Of a stretch of DNA of 10,502 nucleotides, positions 1 to 6,763 are shown one piece after another; position 1 is the stretch's first letter; every line of letters begins with the position of its first letter. The translations under genes and the position numbers were made by a program. The notes under the pieces were generated by a model. That model searched no databases, had not been told where the DNA came from, and saw only the letters and a program-made list of their open reading frames with translations. The DNA comes from Acidiferrobacterales bacterium (GTDB lineage Bacteria > Pseudomonadota > Gammaproteobacteria > Acidiferrobacterales > Sulfurifustaceae). The stretch is from assembly GCA_919902095.1 (NCBI GenBank), contig CAKKQL010000020.1:1-10502 (forward strand). Direction: 5' to 3'.

Positions 1-26
1 GCGGGAATACCGCTCTGATCAGGCTG

Positions 27-39
27 GGCGGAACCCGCC
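27..39. other. Short GC-rich stem-loop downstream of glk
   Basis: A perfect 5-bp inverted repeat (GGCGG, AAC loop, CCGCC) starts 8 nt past the glucokinase stop codon in the minus direction. No T-run follows on that strand, so it is not a canonical intrinsic terminator. It may only stabilise the mRNA 3' end or be a chance GC-rich palindrome. The remaining bases 1-46 show no gene. Confidence 0.25.
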
Positions 40-46
40 GCCGTTC

Positions 47-1045
47 TCACAGGCGGCCCGCCACCATCACCGCGCCCAACAACCCCACCTTCGGATTCAT
101 CACCACCCGCACCGGGATATTCGCGACATACGCCGACATATTTCCCTTGCTGCGGAAGGCATCCAGAAACGCGCTGTCCTTGAGCTTGGCAATTATCTTC
201 GGCGCGATGCCGCCGGCGATGTAGACGCCGCCGGTGGCGCCGGCGCTGAGCGCGAGGTTGCCGGCTTGGGCGCCGTAGATGCGGACGAACAGATCGAGCG
301 CCTGCGCCGCCAGGTAATCCTTATCGTCCCCCAAAGCTGCGCGGGTGATCGCCGCCGCCGGATCGCCTGTTTTCATGGCTTCGTCCAGCGTGGGCGACTG
401 GGGCGCATCGCAGCCGGAACGCAGAAATTCATATAGCCGCACCAGACCCGGGCCTGAAAGGATGAGTTCATACGATGCGCGGCCGCATTCCTTAATAAGG
501 TAGCGCGCAAGCTCGACCTGAACCTCATCCGTGGGACCAAAATCGGCATGCCCGCCCTCGGTGGCGATAACCTCGTAACGGTCCTGCTGCCAGACGAGAA
601 TCGCCTGTCCCAATCCGGTGCCGGCGCCGATGACCGCGCGCGGGCCGTGGGGGACGGGATTGCCCATTTGCAACACCGTGAAATCCGGTTCCGTGAGCGC
701 CTCGATGCCGTAGCCGATGGCCTGAAAGTCGTTGATGAGCCGAACCTTGGGCAAGCCGAACTCGCGCGCAAGCGCGGCGGCGCCGATTTCCCACGGGAGG
801 TTGGTGACCTTGACCGTCTGGCCCGCTGACGTTTCCCGAATCGGTCCGGCGACGGCGAAACAGGCGGCGGCAATCGTGTTGCCGGCTGCGCCGGACAGGA
901 ACTCGCGCAGCACGTCGGCGAACCGCGAATAGGCGGCGCTCGCGTAGATGTGTTCGCTGACAATGCGCGTGGCACCGCGTTCGCAATGCGCGATGCACAG
1001 GCGCGTGTGGGTACCGCCGATGTCCGCTGCCAGCACGTGCGTCAC
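47..1045 (-). CDS. glk: Glucokinase (proteobacterial Glk/ROK-like hexokinase family)
   Basis: This 332-residue protein is predicted to phosphorylate glucose to glucose-6-phosphate with ATP in the cytoplasm. Visible family signatures are the N-terminal phosphate-binding loop ADIGGTHTRL (residues 7-16), VTNLPW (80-85), LINDFQAIGYG with the likely catalytic Asp106, the glycine-rich GAGTGLGQA (140-148), EGGHADFGP (163-171), the adenosine-binding GGVYIAGGIAPK (272-283) and KVGLLGA near the C-terminus. The length is close to the roughly 320 residues of E. coli Glk. The start is a GTG codon (1045-1043), chosen because AAGGAG lies 8 nt upstream and the conserved domain begins within five residues. 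The gene is divergent from tRNA-Leu with only 67 bp between them, so its promoter must share that interval. No Entner-Doudoroff or pentose phosphate partner is visible; the downstream neighbour is outside the window. Confidence 0.95.
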   Translation of the reverse strand: MTHVLAADIGGTHTRLCIAHCERGATRIVSEHIYASAAYSRFADVLREFLSGAAGNTIAAACFAVAGPIRETSAGQTVKVTNLPWEIGAAALAREFGLPKVRLINDFQAIGYGIEALTEPDFTVLQMGNPVPHGPRAVIGAGTGLGQAILVWQQDRYEVIATEGGHADFGPTDEVQVELARYLIKECGRASYELILSGPGLVRLYEFLRSGCDAPQSPTLDEAMKTGDPAAAITRAALGDDKDYLAAQALDLFVRIYGAQAGNLALSAGATGGVYIAGGIAPKIIAKLKDSAFLDAFRSKGNMSAYVANIPVRVVMNPKVGLLGAVMVAGRL

Positions 1046-1053
1046 AGCCGATG

Positions 1054-1059
1054 CTCCTT
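1054..1059 (-). promoter_or_regulatory. Shine-Dalgarno of glk (AAGGAG) deciding a GTG start
   Basis: The minus strand reads AAGGAG, then 8 nt, then GTG ACG CAC GTG. This near-perfect anti-16S match fixes the first GTG as the start; the second GTG, three codons later, would be too far away. Confidence 0.8.
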
Positions 1060-1069
1060 CGCGGTTGCG

Positions 1070-1099
1070 TTGTTATCCTGACAGCGGCGTTGCTATACT
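1070..1099 (+). promoter_or_regulatory. Sigma70-type promoter of tRNA-Leu with extended -10
   Basis: TTGTTA (1070-1075) and TATACT (1094-1099) are separated by 18 bp. The -10 is preceded by TGC, giving an extended -10 element. The bases after it (GACGGCC) are GC-rich, as is common at stable-RNA promoters under stringent control. Transcription would start near 1106, a few bases before the tRNA. The element sits in an imperfect 20-bp-period duplication described in the findings. Confidence 0.7.
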
Positions 1100-1112
1100 G
1101 ACGGCCTGCATT

Positions 1113-1199
1113 GCCGGGGTGGCGGAACTGGTAGACGCGCCAGACTCAAAATCTGGTGGTGGCAACACCGTGTCGGTTCGATTCCGACCCTCGGTACCA
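1113..1199 (+). tRNA. tRNA-Leu (anticodon CAA, reads UUG)
   Basis: The 87-nt cloverleaf has acceptor strands GCCGGGG (1113-1119) and CCTCGGT (1189-1195) with two G-U pairs, discriminator A1196 and an encoded CCA (1197-1199). The anticodon stem CCAGA/TCTGG (1140-1144, 1152-1156) encloses the loop CTCAAAA with anticodon CAA at 1147-1149. A long variable arm follows, as expected of class II tRNA-Leu. The T arm is GTCGG-TTCGATT-CCGAC (1172-1188). Its own promoter lies just upstream and it is the only plus-strand gene in the left part of the window. Confidence 0.97.
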
Positions 1200-1202
1200 T
1201 AC

Positions 1203-1220
1203 CGCCCGGCGCGCCGGGCG
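1203..1220. terminator. 18-bp perfect palindrome between convergent tRNA-Leu and usp; possible bidirectional terminator stem
   Basis: The sequence CGCCCGGCGCGCCGGGCG equals its own reverse complement and can form a 7-bp GC stem with a CGCG loop on either strand. It fills the gap between the tRNA-Leu CCA end (1199) and the stop codon of the convergent usp gene (1221-1223). No T-run follows on either strand, so termination efficiency is uncertain; it may act as a 3'-end-stabilising or processing stem for both transcripts. Confidence 0.5.
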
Positions 1221-2066
1221 TCAGCAGACCAGCAGTACCGCCCCGCCCGCCTGCTCCAGCACCTGCGTCAATTGCTCGCGCTCGGTATTCGCGATGTCGG
1301 TGGGCAGCACCAGCGTGGCGCCGCGGTCGCGGTACACTTCGCGCAACAACTCCGTCAGGTCGTGGTCCCGCCACGGGCGCAGGGTCGCCGTCAGTTCCGA
1401 ATCCTCCAGGGCCCGTTCCGCCTCGCCTTGCAGCTTTTTCCGCTGCTTTTCGTCCTTGCCGGCGATCCAGACCGTGAGCGGCCACTGCTCCGCCTGCGCG
1501 AGCCGCACGGCCAGCGCGAGGGCGCGTTCGCCGGCGGCCGAGCCGTTGTAAATCACCATCACCGGCGGGCGTACCGTCGCGTCGCGCGGGAGAAAGAGCA
1601 TCGGGCGCGTCGTCCCGGCGGCCATGGCCCCGGCCGTCGTGCCCGGCCGCGCGCGCGAGAGCGTCTGCCGCGAAAGGCCGATGGCCACGAGATCGGCTTC
1701 CTCGGCGGCGGCGAGCAGTTCCTCCGTCACCTGCCCGCGCACGACGCGAAACGAACAGCGCACGCTCAGCCGCGTCGCGGCCTGTTCGAGGGCCTGCTGT
1801 GCGCGCAGCGCCTGCGCGCGCAGCGCGCGTTCCATGTCGGCGCTTGCGAGCGGCCGGGCATGCGCGAGCGTCAGCCCGACCTCGCGCGCGAACGGCAGGC
1901 CCGCGAGCCGTAGCAGGTTCACGTCCTCGACGAACAGCCCCAGCAACTCGGCCTCCATTTGCACCGCGAGCCGCGCCGCCGCGTCGAGCGCCGAGAGGCT
2001 CGCACCCGAGGCATCGAGCGCCACGAGGATGCGCCGGATGGGCTGGGGGGCGTCGGCCGCGGTCAT
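1221..2066 (-). CDS. UspA-family universal stress protein, tandem domain
   Basis: This 281-residue soluble protein resembles a universal stress protein with two Usp folds. The first begins with the typical strand RRILVALDASGASLSALDAAARLA (about residues 11-34) and ends near VAIGLSRQTLSRARPG (128-142) and PMLFLP (155-160). The second begins at VMVIYNGSAAGERALALAVRLA (169-190) and ends with AGGAVLLVC. The usual G-2X-G-9X-G(S/T) nucleotide-binding signature is degenerate in the first domain and not obvious in the second, so nucleotide binding is doubtful. The ATG (2066-2064) overlaps the TGA of the upstream Lon-like gene as ATGA, which predicts translational coupling. The exact ligand and role are unknown; a stress or protease-accessory role is inference from context. 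Confidence 0.8.
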   Translation of the reverse strand: MTAADAPQPIRRILVALDASGASLSALDAAARLAVQMEAELLGLFVEDVNLLRLAGLPFAREVGLTLAHARPLASADMERALRAQALRAQQALEQAATRLSVRCSFRVVRGQVTEELLAAAEEADLVAIGLSRQTLSRARPGTTAGAMAAGTTRPMLFLPRDATVRPPVMVIYNGSAAGERALALAVRLAQAEQWPLTVWIAGKDEKQRKKLQGEAERALEDSELTATLRPWRDHDLTELLREVYRDRGATLVLPTDIANTEREQLTQVLEQAGGAVLLVC

Positions 2067-4486
2067 TCCGCCTCCTCCTCCGGCGCGGTGCTGAAGGCGC
2101 GCGCGATCTCGGCAAGCTGCGTGAGCCGCTGCTCCACGTGACGGTTGAGGCTGCCCTCGGGGAAATTCCCCTGGGTGTCGCGCGCGCCGGCCGGAAAACC
2201 GGTCAACAGCTCGATGCCTTCATCCACGGTGGTGACCGGGTAAATGTGGAATTTTCCCTGCGCGCAGGCGGCGACCACGTCCTCGCGCAGCATCAGGTGG
2301 CGCACGTTGCTCGCCGGGATCAGCACGCCCTGCTCGCCGCTGAGCCCGCGGCTCTGGCAGACGTCGAAGAAACCCTCGATCTTCTCGTTGACGCCGCCGA
2401 TGGGCTGGATCTCGCCGTGCTGGTTCACCGAGCCGGTGACCGCGAACGACTGCTTGATCGGCACCTCGGCGAGCGCCGACAGCAGCGCGTAAAGCTCGGC
2501 CGACGAGGCCGAATCGCCCTCGACCTCGCCGTAGGTCTGCTCGAACACGAGGCTCGCCGCCAGCGACAGCGGCTGCTCGGCGCAATAGCGCGCGCCGAGA
2601 AAACCCGAAAGAATCAGCACGCCCTTGGAGTGGATCGGCCCGCCGAGCTCGACCTCGCGCTGGATGTCCATGACCTCGCCCTTGCCGAGGCGCACGCGCG
2701 CGGTGATGCGCGACGGATGGCCGAAGGCGAAGTCGCCGAGCGCGACCACCGACAGGCCGTTGACCTGGCCGACGCGGCCGCCCTGGGTGTCGATGAGGAT
2801 GGTGCCGCGGCGGACTTCTTCCAGCATGCGTTCGCGCAGGCGGTCGGCGCGCCGGATGCGGGCGTCGATCGCGCGCTGCACGTGCGTGCGCGTGACCAGC
2901 GTCTGGCCGTCCTCGCGCGCCCAGTGGTCGGACTCGCGCAGCAGGTCGCTCAGGTCGTGCATGCGCACGGTGAGCTTTTCGATATCGCCCGCGAGACGCG
3001 CGCTCTGCTCGATCAGACGCGCCACCGCGTCGCGCTCGAGCGGCAACAGGTTCTCCTTGCGCGCGAGCGTGGCGATGAGCCGCACGTACAGCCCGTGGTC
3101 CGCCGCCTGCCGCTCCATGGTCTCGTCGAAGTCGGCCGCCACCTTGAACAGGTCGTGAAAGTCGGGATCGTAGTGGTACAGGAGGTAATACAGCAGCCGT
3201 TCCCCGACCAGCACCACCTTGACGTCGAGCGGGATCGGTTCCGGTTCGAGCGTGACGGTGCTCACCAGGCTCAGCATCTGGCCGAGCGACTCGATGCGAA
3301 TCTCGCCCGAGGACAGGCAGCGCTTGAGGCCTTCCCAGGCGTAGGGCTGCATCAGCACCTTGCGTGCGTCGAGCACGAGGTAGCCGCCGTTGGCGCGATG
3401 CAACGCCCCGGGCTTGATGAGCGTGAAATCCGTGATCAGCGCGCCCATCTGCGAAAGATGCTCCACGCGCCCGACGAGATCCGGGTGCGAACCGTTGTCC
3501 TCGTACTCCACCGGCGCGCCCTGCGCGCTGCTGTGATCGATGAGCACGTTGACCTGGTAGCGGCGCAGCGACGGCGCGCCGGCGGCGGCGCGCGAGATCG
3601 GAATGCCGAGGAAGGTGATCTCCGGTCCTTCTTCCGTGCGCCTGAAATCGTCGGCGTTCTCGATCACCGCCTGATGCACGGTATCGAGGTAACGCAGCAC
3701 CTCCGGCAGCGCGGCGCAGGTTTTCTTCAGCTCCTCGATGAGATGACCGACGGCCGAACGCGTCATTTGCCGGTCGAGCTCGCGGATGCGCTCCTGCGTC
3801 TCGCGCCGCCATTGCGGCACCTGGTGGATCAGGCGTTCGAGCTGCTCCTGCAGCGTGGCGATCACGGCCTCGGTCCGGCTCTGCTCCTCCTTGGGCAGCT
3901 TCTCGAAATCCGCCGGACTCACGACCTCGCCCTTGCGCGTGGGCGCGAACGCCATGCCGCCGGGCGTGCGAATGAGCGCGATGTCGTGCGACTCGGCCTC
4001 CTGGCGCAGGGCGTCGAAGGCCTGTTCGTTCTTCTCCTTGAGGCTGGCCTCGATTTCCTGACGCCGGGCGCGGTATTCCTCGCTCTCGAACGCCGCCGGG
4101 ATGGCGCTACGCAGATCCTCGAGCAGCCGCTCCATGTCGCGCCGCAGTTTGACGCCCATGCCGGCCGGCAGCTTGAGCGCGCGCGGCTTGTGCGGCTGCT
4201 CGAAGTTGTGGACGTAACACCAGTCGAACGGCGGGGCTTCGTGCGCGGCGCGCTCCTCGATGTAGCGGCGCGCGATGACGTGACGGCCGGTGCCGGGCGG
4301 CCCGAGCACGAACAGGTTGTAGCCGCTGCGGCGGATGCCGATGCCGAAGCGGATCGCCTCGGTGGCGCGCGCCTGTCCGAGCACCTCGGTCAGGTCTGGG
4401 AGTTCCGCCGTGGTCTTGAACGCAAGCTGCTGGGGGTCGAAGCGCCAGCAAAGCGCATTCGGATCGAGTCGCTTCACGCCTGCCAT
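2063..4486 (-). CDS. Lon-related ATP-dependent protease (AAA_32 / YcbZ-like, LonB-type)
   Basis: This protein (807 residues from the chosen start) belongs to the soluble Lon-like proteases that fuse a divergent AAA module to a C-terminal Ser-Lys peptidase. A P-loop-like GPPGTGRH is at 62-69, a helical and charged insertion spans about 110-260, a Walker-B-like GGYLVLDA is at 367-374, the AAA lid is about 440-555, and the Lon proteolytic domain covers about 565-770. The catalytic Ser is in EGDSAS (Ser659) and the Lys in GGVNEKIEG (Lys702), 43 residues apart as in E. coli Lon (Ser679/Lys722). The start at 4486 is preferred over an ATG at 4525 because AAAGGAG lies 4 nt before it. The P-loop has Arg in place of the usual Lys. 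It forms a two-gene unit with the overlapping usp gene. Substrates are unknown; it is not the main Lon. Confidence 0.92.
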   Translation of the reverse strand: MAGVKRLDPNALCWRFDPQQLAFKTTAELPDLTEVLGQARATEAIRFGIGIRRSGYNLFVLGPPGTGRHVIARRYIEERAAHEAPPFDWCYVHNFEQPHKPRALKLPAGMGVKLRRDMERLLEDLRSAIPAAFESEEYRARRQEIEASLKEKNEQAFDALRQEAESHDIALIRTPGGMAFAPTRKGEVVSPADFEKLPKEEQSRTEAVIATLQEQLERLIHQVPQWRRETQERIRELDRQMTRSAVGHLIEELKKTCAALPEVLRYLDTVHQAVIENADDFRRTEEGPEITFLGIPISRAAAGAPSLRRYQVNVLIDHSSAQGAPVEYEDNGSHPDLVGRVEHLSQMGALITDFTLIKPGALHRANGGYLVLDARKVLMQPYAWEGLKRCLSSGEIRIESLGQMLSLVSTVTLEPEPIPLDVKVVLVGERLLYYLLYHYDPDFHDLFKVAADFDETMERQAADHGLYVRLIATLARKENLLPLERDAVARLIEQSARLAGDIEKLTVRMHDLSDLLRESDHWAREDGQTLVTRTHVQRAIDARIRRADRLRERMLEEVRRGTILIDTQGGRVGQVNGLSVVALGDFAFGHPSRITARVRLGKGEVMDIQREVELGGPIHSKGVLILSGFLGARYCAEQPLSLAASLVFEQTYGEVEGDSASSAELYALLSALAEVPIKQSFAVTGSVNQHGEIQPIGGVNEKIEGFFDVCQSRGLSGEQGVLIPASNVRHLMLREDVVAACAQGKFHIYPVTTVDEGIELLTGFPAGARDTQGNFPEGSLNRHVEQRLTQLAEIARAFSTAPEEEAE

Positions 4487-4490
4487 AGGT

Positions 4491-4497
4491 CTCCTTT
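4491..4497 (-). promoter_or_regulatory. Shine-Dalgarno of the Lon-like gene (AAAGGAG)
   Basis: The minus strand reads AAAGGAG, ACCT, ATG. This strong site selects the start codon at 4486-4484 and argues against the ATG 39 nt further upstream, which has no purine-rich site. A 12-bp palindrome (4499-4510) sits immediately upstream of it. Confidence 0.75.
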
Positions 4498-4498
4498 C

Positions 4499-4510
4499 GC
4501 CGGCGCCGGC
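4499..4510. repeat. 12-bp GC palindrome next to the Lon-like gene's Shine-Dalgarno
   Basis: GCCGGCGCCGGC is its own reverse complement and lies 1 nt upstream of the AAAGGAG site on the minus strand. It could fold into a small RNA hairpin close to the ribosome site, or be a protein-binding half-site pair, or be chance in GC-rich DNA. Confidence 0.35.
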
Positions 4511-4549
4511 TGGGAACGCATGCACGCGCGGCGCACGCTTACCTACCTG

Positions 4550-4555
4550 ATTGTA
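4550..4555 (-). promoter_or_regulatory. Possible -10 element (TACAAT) for the Lon-like/usp unit
   Basis: In the 126-nt gap between panD and the Lon-like gene the minus strand carries TACAAT, a five-of-six match to the -10 consensus. No good -35 hexamer is seen at 16-18 bp; a TTGTCT lies about 19 bp away. The gap length and this element suggest that the Lon-like/usp pair can be transcribed separately from the pan genes. No other feature is visible in 4487-4612 apart from the palindrome and the Shine-Dalgarno. Confidence 0.35.
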
Positions 4556-4612
4556 GCGCAGGGACAGACACGGAAGACAACAAATGCCGGCGCGGCGGAG
4601 AAAAACCGGGCG

Positions 4613-4993
4613 TCAGGCGACCTGGACCGGGATGGCGTTGCGCGTGTGGGTGATGCGGTTGTTCGCGTCCACGTACACCAGGCGCGGCTTGAAATTCACC
4701 AGCTCGCGCTCCTCGTATTCGGCGTAGGCGCAGATGATGACGATATCGCCCGGATCGGCCTTGTGCGCGGCGGCGCCGTTAACCGAGACGATGCCGGTGC
4801 CGGCCTCGGCGCGGATGGCGTAGGTCGAGAAGCGCTCGCCGTTCTTGAGGTTGTACACCTCGACGCGCTCGTATTCGCGGATATCGGCGGCATCCAGCAG
4901 CCTGCTGTCGATCGCCACCGAACCTTCGTATTCCAGCTCGGCATGCGTGACGTGCACGCGGTGCAGCTTGGACTTCATCATGATGCGACGCAT
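4613..4993 (-). CDS. panD: Aspartate 1-decarboxylase (pyruvoyl-dependent) precursor
   Basis: PanD decarboxylates L-aspartate to beta-alanine, the amine half of pantothenate. The 126-residue product has the expected length. The self-cleavage site YEGS puts Gly24-Ser25 at the classical position, so Ser25 becomes the pyruvoyl group. Lys9 (KLHR), Arg54 and Tyr58 (RFSTYA) and the SVNGAAAH segment are all present, and the C-terminus ends AIPVQVA as in E. coli. The ATG at 4993 is chosen by alignment of the N-terminus with known PanD; there is no strong Shine-Dalgarno in front of it. It follows panC by 31 nt and ends the panB-panC-panD series, so it is most likely co-transcribed with them. Confidence 0.97.
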   Translation of the reverse strand: MRRIMMKSKLHRVHVTHAELEYEGSVAIDSRLLDAADIREYERVEVYNLKNGERFSTYAIRAEAGTGIVSVNGAAAHKADPGDIVIICAYAEYEERELVNFKPRLVYVDANNRITHTRNAIPVQVA

Positions 4994-5024
4994 GCGAATA
5001 TTATCCGTGTTTGCCGACGGGGAT

Positions 5025-5873
5025 TCAAACCGTTACTTCGACATTGTCGATGAGTCGTGTGCACCCGAGCCACGCGGCCACGAGAATCACCAGCGCCTTG
5101 TCCTGCGGGCCGGGTTCGCCCAAATCCGCCGCACGCCGGACACTCAAATAATCAGGGCGAAAACCGGTGGTTTCAAGCTCGCGCAGCGTATCGGTCTCCA
5201 TGCCGGAAACCATCCTTCGCGCTTTTATCAGGCGGTCGCGCAAGCCGCAAAGCCCGGCGTAAAGACTTGCCGCCGCCTTGCGATCAGCAGCGCTCAGATA
5301 ATTATTGCGCGAACTCATGGCCAGCCCATCGGCCTCACGCACCGTGTCCACGCCGACAATCTCGATCGGCAGGCCAAGGTCCGCGACCATCAGGCGGATG
5401 AGCAAGAGCTGCTGGTAGTCCTTCTTGCCGAATATCGCCACATCCGGCTGCACCAGATTGAACAGCCGGTTGACGACCGTGGTCACGCCGCGAAAGTGTC
5501 CGGGCCGGAACTTTCCGCACAGAATGTCGCCTAGTGCCGGTACCTCCACTTTTGTCATGACGTCGAGGCCGCGCGGATACATCTCGACATCCGTCGGCAT
5601 GAACAGCAGCTCGGTTTTTTCTGCTTCGAGCGCCTTCTTGTCTTCAGCCGGCGTGCGCGGATAGGCGGCGAGGTCTTCCATGGGTCCGAACTGTAAAGGA
5701 TTGACGTAGATGCTCGCGACAATGATATCGGCATGTTGCCGTGCAACCTGCACAAGCTTCAGGTGCCCCGCGTGCAGATTGCCCATCGTGGGCACGAACG
5801 CGATGCGTTTCCCGGCCCGGCGCAGGACGGCGATCTCGCGTCTCAGATCGATGATGGATTCAACGACCAACAT
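5025..5873 (-). CDS. panC: Pantothenate synthetase (pantoate--beta-alanine ligase)
   Basis: PanC joins pantoate, via pantoyl-adenylate, to beta-alanine using ATP. The 282-residue length matches E. coli PanC (283). Visible motifs are [10 protein letters not shown] with the nucleotide-binding HxGH (His34, His37), [16 protein letters not shown] (58-73), the substrate loop [15 protein letters not shown] (125-139), [14 protein letters not shown] (143-156) and MSSRNNYLS (186-194). The ATG at 5873 gives an N-terminus colinear with E. coli PanC. No Shine-Dalgarno purine run precedes it: the 14 nt between the start and an upstream inverted repeat are pyrimidine-rich. panB lies 95 nt upstream, with the repeat element (5888-5959) between them, and panD follows. 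Confidence 0.97.
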   Translation of the reverse strand: MLVVESIIDLRREIAVLRRAGKRIAFVPTMGNLHAGHLKLVQVARQHADIIVASIYVNPLQFGPMEDLAAYPRTPAEDKKALEAEKTELLFMPTDVEMYPRGLDVMTKVEVPALGDILCGKFRPGHFRGVTTVVNRLFNLVQPDVAIFGKKDYQQLLLIRLMVADLGLPIEIVGVDTVREADGLAMSSRNNYLSAADRKAAASLYAGLCGLRDRLIKARRMVSGMETDTLRELETTGFRPDYLSVRRAADLGEPGPQDKALVILVAAWLGCTRLIDNVEVTV

Positions 5874-5887
5874 GGAAAAGGATGATA

Positions 5888-5959
5888 GACAGGATTAACA
5901 GGATTAACAGGATTTCTGTTCGGCTTTGTTTTAATCCTGTAAATCCTGTTAATCCTGTC
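5888..5959. repeat. Inverted repeat of ACAGGATTA nonamers (72 bp) between panB and panC
   Basis: Three tandem nonamers on the left (5889-5897, 5898-5906, 5907-5915; the last ends in T) face three inverted copies on the right (5932-5940, 5941-5949, 5950-5958). The 27-nt arms 5888-5914 and 5933-5959 pair with one mismatch around an 18-nt loop, so the RNA would form a long hairpin. It starts 9 nt after the panB stop and ends 15 nt before the panC start. It is much more AT-rich than the flanking genes. It encodes no protein. From memory, similar ACAGGATTA strings are scattered between genes in many proteobacteria, but I cannot search to confirm. Confidence 0.92.
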
Positions 5960-5968
5960 AATTGCTTT

Positions 5969-6763
5969 TCAGTAGCTGTGTTCCGGATCGGGAAAGGCGC
6001 GCGCCTTAACGGCGGCGACGTAATTCTTCACTGCCTGTTCGAGGGATCCGGCGCCGTCCATGAAGTTCTTGGCAAACTTCGGCGGCTTCGGATAGAGCCC
6101 GAGCATGTCTTGCAGCACCAGTATCTGGCCATCGCAATCAACTCCGGCACCGATGCCGACGGTCGGAATCGAAAGTTCCTGCGTAATGGTTTTCGCCAGC
6201 GCGGCCGGCACGGCTTCGAGCACGATAAGCGATGCGCCGGCGTCTTCCAGCAGTTTTGCGTCCTGTCGTATTCTCTCTGCCGCCTTCTCGTCGCGGCCCT
6301 GCACGCGGTAGCCGCCGAGCTGATTCACCGACTGCGGCGTGAGGCCCAAATGACCGCAGACCGGAATGCCGCGCTCGACCAGAAATTTCACGGTCGGGGC
6401 CATCGGCGCGCCGCCTTCGAGCTTGACCACCTGTGCGCCACCGCGGCGCATCAGGCGTCCGGCGTTCATGAGTGCCTGTTGCGGGCTTTCCTGGTAGCTC
6501 ATGAACGGCATGTCCGTCACCAACAGCGCGCGTTTCACGCCGCGCGCGACACAGCGGCTGTGGTACACCATGTCGGCGACACTCACGGGCAGCGTCGAAT
6601 CGTGCCCCTGCATCACCATGCCGAGCGAGTCGCCGACCATAATAAGGTCTACGCCGGCCGTATCGAGCAGGCGCGCGAAGCTGTAGTCGTACGCGGTGAG
6701 GCAGGCGATCTTCTCGCCCGCGCGCTTCATGTCCCGAAGCGTCGCGAGGGTGACGGGTTTCAC
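5969..6763 (-). CDS. panB: 3-methyl-2-oxobutanoate hydroxymethyltransferase (ketopantoate hydroxymethyltransferase)
   Basis: PanB transfers a hydroxymethyl group from 5,10-methylene-tetrahydrofolate to alpha-ketoisovalerate, giving ketopantoate. The 264-residue length equals that of E. coli PanB. Metal and catalytic residues are visible: Asp45 in VGDSLG, Asp84 in VTDMPF, Lys114 and Glu116 in VKLEGG, and Glu183 in [14 protein letters not shown] (53-60) and GHLGLTPQS are also conserved. The start is a GTG (6763-6761) overlapping the TGA of the dNK gene as GTGA, with AAGG 7 nt upstream; the resulting N-terminus MKPVT matches MKPTT of E. coli. Translational coupling with dNK is likely. The ketopantoate reductase gene panE is not in the window. 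Confidence 0.97.
   Translation of the reverse strand: MKPVTLATLRDMKRAGEKIACLTAYDYSFARLLDTAGVDLIMVGDSLGMVMQGHDSTLPVSVADMVYHSRCVARGVKRALLVTDMPFMSYQESPQQALMNAGRLMRRGGAQVVKLEGGAPMAPTVKFLVERGIPVCGHLGLTPQSVNQLGGYRVQGRDEKAAERIRQDAKLLEDAGASLIVLEAVPAALAKTITQELSIPTVGIGAGVDCDGQILVLQDMLGLYPKPPKFAKNFMDGAGSLEQAVKNYVAAVKARAFPDPEHSY

Noticed and set aside
4487..4525. A start for the Lon-like gene at the ATG at 4525
   Set aside because: No ribosome site precedes it, while AAAGGAG stands 4 nt before the ATG at 4486.
4598..4612. T-run just after the panD stop as an intrinsic terminator
   Set aside because: The minus strand has CCCGGTTTTT, but no complementary stem precedes the T-run.
1799..5053. A plus-strand open frame of more than 1,000 codons antisense to usp, the Lon-like gene and panD
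   Set aside because: It runs through three well-recognised minus-strand genes and their intergenic gaps, its translation is an Arg/Ala/Leu/Asp/His-rich string typical of the antisense frame of GC-rich genes, and it shows no domain.
5888..5959. The nonamer array as a CRISPR-like repeat
   Set aside because: Units are 9 nt, directly abutting without spacers, and present in both orientations; no cas gene is nearby.
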